NCBI RefSeq assembly: GCF_017901135.1
Contig: NZ_CP072801.1
Coordinates: 496,001 to 560,000, forward strand
Origin: Thiothrix litoralis
GTDB lineage: Bacteria > Pseudomonadota > Gammaproteobacteria > Thiotrichales > Thiotrichaceae
Direction of reading: 5' to 3'
DNA: 64,000 bases
The first letter of the stretch is position 1. The number at the start of each line of letters is the position of its first letter. The position numbers and the translations under genes are program-made. A model generated the notes under the pieces. That model saw only the letters and a list, made by a program, of their open reading frames with translations, searched no databases and had not been told where the DNA came from. Positions 17,249-26,617 of this stretch are shown here, piece after piece.

Positions 17249-18937
17249 ATGAAAATCCCCTACGGCTTGAGCAATTTCAAGAAAGTCATCACCGAAGATT
17301 TTGTTTATGTTGATAAAACCGCCTACATCGCCGCGTTAGAAGCCGATGGGCAGTACCACTTTCTGTTGCGCCCGCGCCGTTTCGGTAAAAGCCTGTTCAT
17401 CTCGGCACTGGAGTATTACTACGACGTAAAACACCAAGCGGATTTCGACGCAATCTTTTCCCAACTCCACATCGGGCAACATCCCACCCCGACGCGCAGC
17501 AGCTATCAGGTGCTGTTCATGGAGTTCAGCGGGATTGCCACCGATAGCGCGGAATCGGTTTACCATGCGTTTACCCATAAAGTTGACTTGGCTTTGCAAC
17601 GCACCCTTAAACGTTATCACTATCCGCCTGAAGCCATCGCCAGTGTTGCGCAAAGCCCGTCTCCCTATGAAAAGATGGAATCTTTTTTCAAAGCGACTGA
17701 AGAACAAAAGATTTTTGTGTTGATCGACGAATACGACCATTTCGCCAATTCGATGCTGGCGGATGACCCGAAGCTGTTTCAAAGCGTGATGGGGAAGGGT
17801 GGTTTCGTGCGCAGTTTTTACGAAACCATTAAAACAGCGACTCAGCGCGGCACAGTAGACCGAATATTCATCACAGGTGTTACCCCGTTGATGCTCGACA
17901 GCATGACCAGCGGGTTCAATATCGGGGTGAATTTGTCCTTGAATGAGGACTTTAATGCAGCGATGGGTTTCACCCAAGCCGAAGTCGCGGCACTAATACA
18001 ACCGCTGGTGGATACTTGCCAATTGGATGCGGGGCTTTTACTGAACGACTTGGCGCATTGGTACAACGGCTACCGTTTCCACCCTAAAGCCCTCGAGACG
18101 GTCTACAACGCCAACATGACACTGTATTTCTTACGTAATTTCAGCGTAAAAAATTGTAGCTACCCCGAACAAATGCTGGACGAGAATATCGCCTCCGATT
18201 ACCGCAAAATCATGGCATTGTTCAGCATCGGCGACCGTGAAGCCAATTACCAAGTGCTGGATGAGTTGGTCACGACTGGCACGGTAAAAGCCCAACAGCA
18301 ACGCAAGTTTGAGCTGGACAAAAATTTCAGCCGTGATGATTTTATCAGCCTGCTGGCTTACATGGGGTTTGTGACCATTAGCGGTAGCTCCCTGACGCAA
18401 ACGGTGTTCGCCATCCCTAACCATGTGATCCGCGAACTCTATTTCCACTACTTCAAGGTGGAACTGGAACGCCGCAACCAGATCAGCATTCCCAACCAGT
18501 CCTTGACGCAAGCCATTGAACTGTTGGCGTTGCAAAACGACATCCAGCCATTGCTGAATGAAATGCAGCGGGTGTTGCAGGTACTTTCCAACCGCGATTT
18601 CATGAAGATGGATGAAAAGCACATCAAAACCCTGCTGCTGACGCTGCTCTACCATTCGCCGGTGTATTACATCCAAAGCGAACGCGAAATGAATCACCGT
18701 TACCCCGACATTCTGTTGCTGGAGCGCAGCCCGTATGCCGTGCCGCACCAGCATTTGATCGAACTGAAATACGCGAAAAAGTCCGAGGGGGTGAAAGGCT
18801 GGGAAGCGAAGCGGGAAGAAGGCATTACGCAAGTGCAAGGCTATTTGCAGTTGCCCGAAATCGCTGCATTGCCCAAACTCAGCGCGTGGGTGTTATTGAC
18901 CGATAGTGAACAACTGGACGTGGTGAAAATACAATGA
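17249..18937 (+). CDS. AAA-ATPase-like / PD-(D/E)XK nuclease protein, copy 1
   Basis: A 562-residue protein of the AAA-ATPase-like (PF09820) plus C-terminal PD-(D/E)XK (PF08011) type, formerly DUF1703. The start MKIPYGLSNFKKVITEDFVYVDKT is diagnostic. The P-loop variant RPRRFGKS is at 41-48, Walker B is IFVLIDEYDHF, and the nuclease-like motif is YPDILLLE...HLIELKYAK near the end. The function of this abundant family is unproven; links to mobile DNA or defence are often suggested. AGGA lies 6-7 bases before ATG 17249. The stop overlaps the next gene (ATGA). Confidence 0.88.
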   Translation: MKIPYGLSNFKKVITEDFVYVDKTAYIAALEADGQYHFLLRPRRFGKSLFISALEYYYDVKHQADFDAIFSQLHIGQHPTPTRSSYQVLFMEFSGIATDSAESVYHAFTHKVDLALQRTLKRYHYPPEAIASVAQSPSPYEKMESFFKATEEQKIFVLIDEYDHFANSMLADDPKLFQSVMGKGGFVRSFYETIKTATQRGTVDRIFITGVTPLMLDSMTSGFNIGVNLSLNEDFNAAMGFTQAEVAALIQPLVDTCQLDAGLLLNDLAHWYNGYRFHPKALETVYNANMTLYFLRNFSVKNCSYPEQMLDENIASDYRKIMALFSIGDREANYQVLDELVTTGTVKAQQQRKFELDKNFSRDDFISLLAYMGFVTISGSSLTQTVFAIPNHVIRELYFHYFKVELERRNQISIPNQSLTQAIELLALQNDIQPLLNEMQRVLQVLSNRDFMKMDEKHIKTLLLTLLYHSPVYYIQSEREMNHRYPDILLLERSPYAVPHQHLIELKYAKKSEGVKGWEAKREEGITQVQGYLQLPEIAALPKLSAWVLLTDSEQLDVVKIQ

Positions 18938-20622
18938 AAATCCCCTACGGCTTGAGCAATTTCAAGAAAGTCATCACCGAAGGCTTTGTCTATGTGGACA
19001 AAACCGCCTACATCGCCGCGCTAGAGGATGATGGGCAGTATCACTTTCTGTTGCGCCCGCGCCGTTTCGGTAAAAGCCTGTTCATTTCGGCACTGGAGTA
19101 TTACTACGACGTAAAACACCAAGCCGATTTCGACGCAATCTTTTCCAAACTCCACATCGGGCAACACCCCACCCCGACGCGCAGCAGCTATCAGGTGCTG
19201 TTCATGGAGTTCAGCGGGATTGCGACGGATAGCGCGGAATCGGTTTACCGTGCGTTCAATACCAAAGTCGATGTGGCTTTGCGAAACTTCCTCAAACGTT
19301 ACGAGTATCCGCAACAAGCGCAGGCTGGAGTTGCTGCAATGACTTCTCCCTACGAGAAAATGGAGTATTTTTTTGGGGTAACAGCCAATCAGAAGCTGCT
19401 TCTGTTGCTCGACGAATACGATCATTTCGCCAATTCGATACTGGCGGAGAATATGCCGCTGTTCAAAACTATCGTCGGCAAGGGTGGTTTCGTGCGCAGT
19501 TTTTACGAAACCATCAAGGCCGCCACCCAGCGCGGCACGGTAGACCGTTTGTTCATCACGGGGGTTACGCCGATCATGCTGGATAGCCTGACCAGTGGGT
19601 TTAATATCGGCAAAAACCTGTCGTTACAAGAAGACTTCAATGCCGCCGTCGGTTTTACCAAGGATGAAGTAGCGGGTTTACTCCAGCCTTTAGCGGTCGA
19701 TTGCCATCTGGATGCCTCAGTGTTGCTGAATGATGTGACCCGCTGGTACAATGGCTACCGCTTCCACGCGGATGCCCCTGAAACGGTTTATAACGCCAAT
19801 ATGGTGCTGTATTTTCTGGATAATTTCGACACAAAACGCTGTGCTTATCCGAAAAAAATGCTGGATGCGAATATTGCCTCCGACTATGGCAAGTTAATGG
19901 GCTTGTTCGGCATCGGCGACCGTGAAGACAATTACAAGGTGCTGGATGAGTTGCTCAACACGGGCGAAGTCATCGCACGACAGGCGGAAAAATTTGATTT
20001 TGACAAAGGTTTTTTTCGGGATGATTTCATCAGCTTGTTAGCCTATATGGGGTTTGTGTCACTGCAACGCGAAGAGTTGGCTGGTGAGGTGTTTGCTATC
20101 CCCAACCATGTGATGCAAGAGATGTATTTCCAGTATTTCAAAGCGGAACTGGAGCGCCGTAACCAGATTGAGATTCCCAATCGTGGCTTAGCATCGGCAG
20201 TGGCATCCTTGGCTGCGGATGACAATATCCAGCCGTTAATGGATGAGATGCAGCGGGTACTACAGGTGCTTTCCAACCGCGATTTCATGAAGATGGATGA
20301 AAAGCACATCAAAACCTTGCTGCTGACGCTGCTCTACCATTCGCCGGTGTATTACATCCAAAGTGAGCGCGAAATGAATCACCGTTACCCCGACATCCTG
20401 TTGCTGGAGCGCAGCCCGTATGCCGTGCCGCATCAGCATCTGATCGAACTGAAATACGCCAAAAAATCCGAAGGTGTGAAAGGCTGGGAAGCCAAGCGGG
20501 AAGAGGGTATTACGCAAGTGCAGGGCTATCTGTCTGTGCCCGAAATCGCCACATTGCCCAAACTCAGCGCGTGGGTGGTGCTGACCGATAGTGAACAACT
20601 GAATGTGGTGAAAATACAATGA
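18934..20622 (+). CDS. AAA-ATPase-like / PD-(D/E)XK nuclease protein, copy 2
   Basis: 562 residues, the same length as copy 1. The first ~130 residues and the last ~140 are nearly identical to copy 1, while the middle (about residues 130-420) has clearly diverged. The P-loop RPRRFGKS, Walker B LLLLDEYDHF and the YPDILLLE/ELKYAK nuclease motif are intact. It begins by ATGA overlap with copy 1 and ends by ATGA overlap with copy 3, so the three form one transcription unit that arose by tandem duplication. Confidence 0.88.
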   Translation: MKIPYGLSNFKKVITEGFVYVDKTAYIAALEDDGQYHFLLRPRRFGKSLFISALEYYYDVKHQADFDAIFSKLHIGQHPTPTRSSYQVLFMEFSGIATDSAESVYRAFNTKVDVALRNFLKRYEYPQQAQAGVAAMTSPYEKMEYFFGVTANQKLLLLLDEYDHFANSILAENMPLFKTIVGKGGFVRSFYETIKAATQRGTVDRLFITGVTPIMLDSLTSGFNIGKNLSLQEDFNAAVGFTKDEVAGLLQPLAVDCHLDASVLLNDVTRWYNGYRFHADAPETVYNANMVLYFLDNFDTKRCAYPKKMLDANIASDYGKLMGLFGIGDREDNYKVLDELLNTGEVIARQAEKFDFDKGFFRDDFISLLAYMGFVSLQREELAGEVFAIPNHVMQEMYFQYFKAELERRNQIEIPNRGLASAVASLAADDNIQPLMDEMQRVLQVLSNRDFMKMDEKHIKTLLLTLLYHSPVYYIQSEREMNHRYPDILLLERSPYAVPHQHLIELKYAKKSEGVKGWEAKREEGITQVQGYLSVPEIATLPKLSAWVVLTDSEQLNVVKIQ

Positions 20623-21119
20623 AAATCCCCTACGGCTTGAGCAATTTCAAGAAAGTCATCACCGAAGGCTTTGTCTACGACGTAAAGTACCAAGCCGATT
20701 TCGACGCAATCTTTTCCCAACTCCACATCGGGTAACACCCCACCGCGACGCGCAGCAGCTATCAGGTGCTGTTCATGGAGTTCAGCGGGATTGCGCCGGA
20801 TAGCGCGGAGTCAGTCGAGCGTTCGTTTACGCATAAAGTCGATGTGGCGTTGAAAAGCACGCTAGAACGCTACGCTTACCCAGCCGCAGCCATTGCCAGT
20901 GTTGATAAAAGCTATTCTTCCTACGAAAAAATGGAAGCCTTTTTTAGTGCGACCCGTGGGCAAAAAATCTTCCTGTTGATCGACGAATACGACCATTTCG
21001 CCAATTCAATGCTGGCGGATGACCCGAAGCTGTTTCAAAGCGTGATGGGCAAAGGCGGTGACCGTGAAGCCAACTACCAAGTGCTGGATGAACTCATTAC
21101 AACAGGCACTACGTGGTGA
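20619..21119 (+). pseudogene. AAA-ATPase-like / PD-(D/E)XK protein, copy 3 (decayed)
   Basis: Starts by ATGA overlap like copy 2 (MKIPYGLSNFKKVITEGFVY) but has lost residues ~21-57 including the P-loop. It then meets a TAA after SQLHIG (the other copies have CAA there) and resumes in the same frame (MEFSGIAPDSAESVERSF...IDEYDHFANSMLADDP). A second deletion joins GKGG to DREANYQVLDELITTG and the frame ends at 21119, so the C-terminal nuclease domain is gone. Short repeats at both deletion joints suggest slippage or recombination between copies. Confidence 0.85.
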
Positions 21120-21249
21120 AAGTTCAATAAGCAAAGGGTTTTTTGTGGTAGAATGAGAAATCGCTATTTTATCAGGATCCAGTAATTTTTACGTACCATC
21201 AGTACCTTACTGAGCAGGAATACCCACAAATTACTAGGAGCATACGATC

Positions 21250-21372
21250 ATGAGCAAAGCACAGAAAAGTAATAAAGAAACGAAAAAACAACCGGTCATG
21301 ACAGCGAAGGAAAAGAAAGTCGCCAAGCAGTCAAAGAAAGAGACCAAGGGTTTGTTGACGACGAATATGTAA
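21250..21372 (+). CDS. Small Lys-rich protein, 40 residues
   Basis: ATG at 21250 with AGGAG nine bases upstream, reading MSKAQKSNKETKKQPVMTA then KEKKVAKQSKKETKGLLTTNM. Twelve of 40 residues are Lys. A strong terminator follows 24 bases after the stop, so this is a compact independent gene. Similar small basic proteins with a KSNKE-KKQP pattern occur in other proteobacteria as hypothetical proteins; function unknown, perhaps nucleic-acid or ribosome binding by composition. Confidence 0.7.
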   Translation: MSKAQKSNKETKKQPVMTAKEKKVAKQSKKETKGLLTTNM

Positions 21373-21395
21373 TATTCTCGCGTTATCACTTGATA

Positions 21396-21424
21396 CAAAA
21401 AGGCTGTTCACGCAGCCTTTTTTA
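21396..21424 (+). terminator. Rho-independent terminator after the small Lys-rich gene
   Basis: AAAAAGGCTG and CAGCCTTTTTT form a stem around the 6-base loop TTCACG, followed by T residues. It separates the small gene from cydD. Confidence 0.88.
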
Positions 21425-21466
21425 TGGAAATTCAATAAGCTTTTCGTAACTGCTACACTCCCCGCC

Positions 21467-23227
21467 ATGAGCACACAAGACAAACCCCACAAACCCGACC
21501 CCGCCATCACCAATGCCCTGAAAAGCTGGAAAACCCACTCGGGTTTCTGGCTAAAAGCGGCGGTTGCCATTGGCCTCGTTTCCGGCCTATTGCTGATTGG
21601 ACAAGCATGGCTATTGGCGAAAACCGTCAACGCTGTCGTTTTCAGCAAGGCCACATTGCCCGATGTGATGCCGTGGCTATGGGGAATGCTGGCCATTTTT
21701 CTATGCCGTGCCGGGTTGGCGTGGGCATCGGAACAGGCCGCGTTTCATGCAGCGGTTCAGGTGAAACTCGCCATTCGTGAACAGCTTTACCAGAAGGTGC
21801 AGCAACTGGGCCCGGCGTGGTTGAGTGGCGAACGTTCCGGCGACATTATCAATTCCCTCAGTGACGGGGTGGAAGCGCTGGAAGCCTATTACGCCCGCTA
21901 TGTGCCTGCGATGGCGTTGATGGCGTTGATTCCGATGGCTTTACTGGTGTTTGTGTTTGCCAATGACTGGATTTCTGGCTTGATTATGCTCGGCACTGCG
22001 CCGCTGATTCCGCTGTTCATGATTCTGATCGGCAAAGGCACGGAGAAGCGCAACCAGCAGCAATGGCAAGCGCTGGCACGTATGAGCGCCCATTTCCTCG
22101 ACGTGATTCAGGGCTTGACCACCCTCAAGCTATTTAACGCTAGCCGTCGTGAAGCGCGGATGGTGGCGCAAATTTCCGACCAACACCGGCTGGCTACCAT
22201 GTCGGTGCTGCGGGTCGCGTTCCTGTCGTCTTTTGTGCTGGAATTCTTTTCCACCGTGAGCATTGCGATTGTCGCGGTGTTGATCGGTTTCCGCCTGTTT
22301 TGGGGGGAAATGGACTTCTTCTACGGCTTTTTCGTGCTGTTACTTGCCCCTGAATTCTACTTGCCGCTGCGCAATATGGGCACGCAATACCACGCGCGGA
22401 TGCAAGCCATCGGCGCGACAGAACGGATTGTGGCGATATTGGGGGAAACGGTCGAGACGCGGGATGGGACGCGGGATGTCATATCTGCCAACACTCATAC
22501 CCCTATTCACTTGCAAAATCTCACCTTCACTTACCCCGACGGTCGCCAAGGCGTGAAGGACTTGAACCTAACGATTCACCCCGGTGAAACCCTCGCGCTG
22601 GTCGGTCTCAGCGGTGCGGGCAAGACCACGCTGATCAACTTGCTGATGGGCTTTTTGCAAGCACAAAGCGGGCAAATCCTGCTCGGCGATACACCGTTGA
22701 ACACCATTGCACCGGAAACATGGCGCAAGCAGTTCGCATGGTTGCCGCAAAAGCCGCAACTGTTCCCCGGCACGGTGGCTGACAATATCCGTCTCGGTCA
22801 GCCGCAAGCCAGCCTTGACGCAGTGCAAGCAGCGGCGGAACAGGCACAGGCGCACGCCTTCATCCGTGCCTTGCCGCAAGGTTACGACACGGTAATCGGC
22901 GAAGCGGGGCAAGGCTTGTCAGGCGGGCAAATCCAGCGGATTGCCTTGGCACGCGCTTTCCTCAAGGATGCGCCGCTGGTCATTCTCGACGAAGCCACCG
23001 CGAATCTGGATCGCGAAAGCGAAACCCTGGTGCAAGCAGCCGTGCAAAAACTCGCGGTTGGGCGCACCCTGATCATGATTGCCCACCGCTTGCGCACGGT
23101 GCAGGATGCCGACCGCATCGCCGTCATGGATGACGGGCAAGTGGTGCAAACCGGCACGCACGCCGAATTGCTGCAAACCTCGCCAGTCTACCAGCAGATG
23201 GTGAACGCCTACGGAGGTGAAGCATGA
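21467..23227 (+). CDS. cydD: CydD, thiol reductant ABC exporter subunit
   Basis: A 586-residue fused permease-ATPase. Six membrane segments are followed by an ABC domain with Walker A GLSGAGKTT, signature LSGGQIQR and Walker B LVILDEATANLD. CydDC is a heterodimer in the inner membrane that exports cysteine/glutathione and is needed for assembly of cytochrome bd oxidase and c-type cytochromes. cydC follows with an ATGA overlap. No cydAB genes are in the window. Confidence 0.93.
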   Translation: MSTQDKPHKPDPAITNALKSWKTHSGFWLKAAVAIGLVSGLLLIGQAWLLAKTVNAVVFSKATLPDVMPWLWGMLAIFLCRAGLAWASEQAAFHAAVQVKLAIREQLYQKVQQLGPAWLSGERSGDIINSLSDGVEALEAYYARYVPAMALMALIPMALLVFVFANDWISGLIMLGTAPLIPLFMILIGKGTEKRNQQQWQALARMSAHFLDVIQGLTTLKLFNASRREARMVAQISDQHRLATMSVLRVAFLSSFVLEFFSTVSIAIVAVLIGFRLFWGEMDFFYGFFVLLLAPEFYLPLRNMGTQYHARMQAIGATERIVAILGETVETRDGTRDVISANTHTPIHLQNLTFTYPDGRQGVKDLNLTIHPGETLALVGLSGAGKTTLINLLMGFLQAQSGQILLGDTPLNTIAPETWRKQFAWLPQKPQLFPGTVADNIRLGQPQASLDAVQAAAEQAQAHAFIRALPQGYDTVIGEAGQGLSGGQIQRIALARAFLKDAPLVILDEATANLDRESETLVQAAVQKLAVGRTLIMIAHRLRTVQDADRIAVMDDGQVVQTGTHAELLQTSPVYQQMVNAYGGEA

Positions 23228-24981
23228 AAGACCTGATCCGCTTACTGCGCCTGTTCAAACCGTATCAGGGCTGGATGTTGCTGGGCATGTTACTGGCGTT
23301 TGTTACCCTGATGGCGAATGTTTTGCTGATGGCGGTGTCTGGCTGGTTCATCACGGCGATGGCGATGGCGGGCGTTGCCGGTGTCAGCATGAATTATTTC
23401 ACCCCGGCAGGGCTGATTCGTTTTGCGGCGATTGCCCGCACTGCCGGGCGCTATGGGGAACGGCTGGTGACGCACGAAGCCACCTTCCGCATCCTTTCCG
23501 AATTGCGGGTGTGGTTTTACCAGAAGCTGGAACCGCTTGCCCCGGCACGGCTGGAAGCTTACCGCAGCGGTGATTTGCTCAGCCGTATTCGTGCTGACAT
23601 CGACAAGCTCGATAATGTTTACTTGCGTCTGTTAGTGCCGGTGGTCGTGGCAATGTTGGCAACGCTGGTGTTTGTGCTGGTGCTGTGGTTTTACGACCCG
23701 TTGCTGGCGCTGGTGGAATTCACCTTGCTGATGGTTGCCGGGGTCATGGTGCCGTGGTTGATGAACCGTTGGGGGGCAAGCACCGGGCAGCAGATGGTGA
23801 CGACGGCCGCACAGATGCGTTCGGCGTTGGTCAACGACTTGCAGGGCATGGGCGAATTGCTGGTGTATGGCGCGGCGGATGCCCATGCGGCACACATTCG
23901 CCAGTTGTCGCAGGATTTGGCGGCGCAACAGCAAAAAATGAGCGGCCTGCAAGGCATTGCGCAAGGTGCTTTGGGGTTGTGTGCCAATCTGGCGATGTGG
24001 GGCATGTTGCTGGTGGCGATTCCGTTGGTGTCGGAAGGTAAATTGTTGCCGCCGCAATTGGCGATGCTGGCGCTGTTTGCGTTGGCGAGTTTTGAGGCGG
24101 TGATGCCGTTGCCACTGGCTTTCCAGACATTGGGTGAAACCCTCGCGGCAGCACGGCGTATTTTTAGTCTGGCTGATATGCCGCCAGCGGTGGCCGAGCC
24201 AGAACAGCCGTTGCCTGTGCCGGAAACGCTGCATTTTGCATTTCGGGATGTGGATTTCCGGTATCAGCCTGAGGGAACTGACGTTCTCCACAATATCTCG
24301 CTCGACCTTCCCCCCGCGCACAAGTTGGCCATCGTTGGGGCTACCGGGTCGGGCAAAAGTACCCTCGCCAGCTTGTTGCTGCGTTTTCGCGAACCTGTTA
24401 GTGGCGAAATCCTGCTGGATGGGCAGCCGCTTCAGCAGTATCACGGTGAAGTTTTACGTCAACACATTGCAGTCGTATCGCAGCAAACCCATTTGTTCAA
24501 CACCACCCTGCGTGAAAATCTGTTGTTAGCACGCCCGGATGCGGGTCAAGAAGCACTCGATGCCGCCTGCCAATTGGCGTTGATCCACGAGTTCATCAGC
24601 AGTCAACCGCAAGGTTACGATACTTGGGCGGGTGAAACCGGGGTGCGTTTGTCGGGTGGGCAGGCGAAACGCATCGCGATTGCGCGTGCCGTGCTGAAAA
24701 ACGCTGCGGTGCTGATTCTCGATGAACCCACCGAAGGGCTTGACCCGGAAACCGCGCAACAAGTGATGGCAAATCTGGTCGTCCACGCCACTGCCCAGCG
24801 CCAAAGCCTGTTACTGATTACCCACCGTTTGCACGGGTTGGAGCAGATGGACAGCATCCACGTCATGGACGCAGGGTGTATCATCGAGTCCGGTACGCAC
24901 GCGCAATTGCTGGCAGCCAAGGGTCATTACCAACAATTATCGGTTAGTGGCAAGTTGTTGGTTGAAAAAATAAAAACCTGA
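23224..24981 (+). CDS. cydC: CydC, thiol reductant ABC exporter subunit
   Basis: A 585-residue partner of CydD. The N-terminus MKDLIRLLRLFKPYQGWMLLG is followed by six membrane segments, then an ABC domain with Walker A GATGSGKST, signature LSGGQAKR and Walker B LILDEPTEGLD. The TEGLDPET after Walker B is typical of CydC rather than CydD. It is translationally coupled to cydD. An FNR-type regulator gene follows 73 bases downstream. Confidence 0.93.
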   Translation: MKDLIRLLRLFKPYQGWMLLGMLLAFVTLMANVLLMAVSGWFITAMAMAGVAGVSMNYFTPAGLIRFAAIARTAGRYGERLVTHEATFRILSELRVWFYQKLEPLAPARLEAYRSGDLLSRIRADIDKLDNVYLRLLVPVVVAMLATLVFVLVLWFYDPLLALVEFTLLMVAGVMVPWLMNRWGASTGQQMVTTAAQMRSALVNDLQGMGELLVYGAADAHAAHIRQLSQDLAAQQQKMSGLQGIAQGALGLCANLAMWGMLLVAIPLVSEGKLLPPQLAMLALFALASFEAVMPLPLAFQTLGETLAAARRIFSLADMPPAVAEPEQPLPVPETLHFAFRDVDFRYQPEGTDVLHNISLDLPPAHKLAIVGATGSGKSTLASLLLRFREPVSGEILLDGQPLQQYHGEVLRQHIAVVSQQTHLFNTTLRENLLLARPDAGQEALDAACQLALIHEFISSQPQGYDTWAGETGVRLSGGQAKRIAIARAVLKNAAVLILDEPTEGLDPETAQQVMANLVVHATAQRQSLLLITHRLHGLEQMDSIHVMDAGCIIESGTHAQLLAAKGHYQQLSVSGKLLVEKIKT

Positions 24982-25054
24982 AATCCTTGATAAAGCGCAA
25001 TGCGCCAGTATCAGCAATCTCTAATACTGAGGGCTGATACAGGAAGGATTAGAT
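24982..25054 (+). promoter_or_regulatory. Leader of the FNR-like gene with half FNR box and inverted repeat
   Basis: TTGAT at 24987-24991 is followed after four bases by CGCAA, a weak match to the FNR box TTGAT-N4-ATCAA; autoregulation is possible. The inverted repeat GTATCAGC/GCTGATAC (25008-25015, 25033-25040) precedes a strong ribosome-binding site AGGAAGGA (25041-25048). Confidence 0.4.
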
Positions 25055-25759
25055 ATGCATTTACAGCAAAACAACGGGCAACTGAAACCTTGCCCAGTAC
25101 ACGAATTCGCCCTGTTTGCAGAGCTGGGGGATGCTTTCAGTGAGGCATTGAAGGCCGTGGATAGCGACATTATTGAGTACAACGCGGGGGAAACCATTTA
25201 CGCAGCGGGCGTGAGTGCGCAGCATATTTATCTATTGCGCGAAGGGTACGTCAAACTATTCAAAACCACGTTCAGCGGCAAAGACCAGATTATCCGGGTT
25301 GTCAAAGCGGGCGAAATTTTTGGCTTTGATGGGCTGGTCGACATCCGCTATAACCACAGTGCCGTGCCGCTGAAGCGTGCTACCGTTTGCCGCATTGCTG
25401 TCGACAAGTTGGATGCACTGGGAGCGCGTCGCCCTGAAGTCGAACGTTTGATCATGGTGCGCTGCATCAAGGAATTACAGCACGCAGATGAGCGCTTGCT
25501 GGAACTGGGTGCAAAACGCTCTGACGAACGCTTGGCCTCTTTCCTGTTAGCATGGTGTAACACCACGTCGTCCGCCAGCCGCTGGACACCATTGGTACTT
25601 TCCCGCCTCGAAATCGCTCAGTTGCTGGGCTTGACCATCGAAACCGTCAGCCGCCTGTTCGCCCAGTGGAAACGCGAGGGGCTGGTGGAAGAACGGCAGC
25701 AAGCCATCCAGATCATGGATCGCAACAAAATGAAACAGGTGGCGGACAGCCAGGCTTGA
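25055..25759 (+). CDS. Crp/FNR-family transcriptional regulator
   Basis: A 234-residue regulator with an N-terminal cNMP-binding-like beta barrel (about 38-125) and a C-terminal helix-turn-helix (LSRLEIAQLLGLTIETVSRLFAQW, 182-205). The recognition helix has E196, S199, R200 as in FNR, so it should bind TTGAT-like half sites. It has Cys at 13, 112, 137 and 168. C112 matches FNR's central Cys, but only one N-terminal Cys exists where FNR has three, so a normal oxygen-sensing 4Fe-4S cluster is unlikely. Its position behind cydDC fits control of respiration. Confidence 0.85.
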   Translation: MHLQQNNGQLKPCPVHEFALFAELGDAFSEALKAVDSDIIEYNAGETIYAAGVSAQHIYLLREGYVKLFKTTFSGKDQIIRVVKAGEIFGFDGLVDIRYNHSAVPLKRATVCRIAVDKLDALGARRPEVERLIMVRCIKELQHADERLLELGAKRSDERLASFLLAWCNTTSSASRWTPLVLSRLEIAQLLGLTIETVSRLFAQWKREGLVEERQQAIQIMDRNKMKQVADSQA

Positions 25760-25843
25760 GTCAGCCATAGCACGCATGGGCTATTTTCTTCGGTTTTGCC
25801 ATTGGGCTAGAATCTTGCCTAACGTAAACCAAGGGAAACCACC

Positions 25844-26617
25844 ATGCCACAACTGACTGCACTACTGTTTGACGTAGACGGAACCCTCGCCGACACCGAA
25901 CGTGACGGACACCGCCCAGCCTTTAATAAAGCCTTCCGTGAAGCCGGTCTGGATTGGGATTGGAGTGTCGAGCTGTATGCTGACCTGTTGACGGTAACGG
26001 GTGGCAAAGAGCGCATCCGCTATTTTGTGGAAAAATACCTGCCGGATTTCGCCCCGGAAGAGGGCATTGCCGAGTTCGCGGCGCGGATGCACAAGCGCAA
26101 AACCCATTTCTATCTGGCCATGTTGCAAGCGGGTGAAATTCCATTGCGGGTGGGGGCGGAACGCCTGATTCGTGAAGCGCGTGCTGCCGGGTTGCGCTTG
26201 GGAATTGCTACCACCACGACCCCGGAAAATGTCACTTACCTGTTGAAAGCCACCTTGGGTGAGGCATCTATCGGCTGGTTTGAGTGCATTGCTGCCGGTG
26301 ATATTGTGCCGAAGAAAAAGCCCGCGCCGGATATTTACCTGTATGCGATGGAGATGATGGGCTTACAGCCTGAAGAGTGTCTGGCGTTTGAAGATTCCGA
26401 CAATGGCATCCGTTCTTCCACGGCGGCTAATCTGAAAACCATTGTGACCATCAATGACTACACCCGTGACCATGATTTCAGCAAGGCAGTTTTGGTGGTT
26501 GACCAGTTTGGCGAGCCAGATAAGCCGTTTACCGTATTGAGCGGTGACGCAGGCAAGCATACCTGCGTCATGATCGACTTATTACAGCAAGTGTTTAGCC
26601 AAGAAACCCATTCCTGA
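25844..26617 (+). CDS. cbbY: CbbY-type HAD phosphatase
   Basis: A 257-residue HAD-superfamily protein with the nucleophile motif LLFDVDGTLADTE (D10, D12), a four-helix cap, motif II GIATTTTPENV, the Lys of KKKPAPDIYLYAM and the acidic motif CLAFEDSDNGIRS. The GGKERIRYF cap segment and the ATTTTPENV motif are typical of CbbY, which removes xylulose-1,5-bisphosphate, an inhibitor of RuBisCO. This suggests Calvin-cycle capability, although no cbb operon is nearby. The 3' end overlaps the convergent peroxidase gene by 23 bases. Confidence 0.85.
   Translation: MPQLTALLFDVDGTLADTERDGHRPAFNKAFREAGLDWDWSVELYADLLTVTGGKERIRYFVEKYLPDFAPEEGIAEFAARMHKRKTHFYLAMLQAGEIPLRVGAERLIREARAAGLRLGIATTTTPENVTYLLKATLGEASIGWFECIAAGDIVPKKKPAPDIYLYAMEMMGLQPEECLAFEDSDNGIRSSTAANLKTIVTINDYTRDHDFSKAVLVVDQFGEPDKPFTVLSGDAGKHTCVMIDLLQQVFSQETHS

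Noticed and set aside
17336-20738. Long minus-strand frames opposite the AAA-ATPase genes
   Set aside because: They recur in each paralogue only because the sense genes are similar; no start signals or family resemblance.
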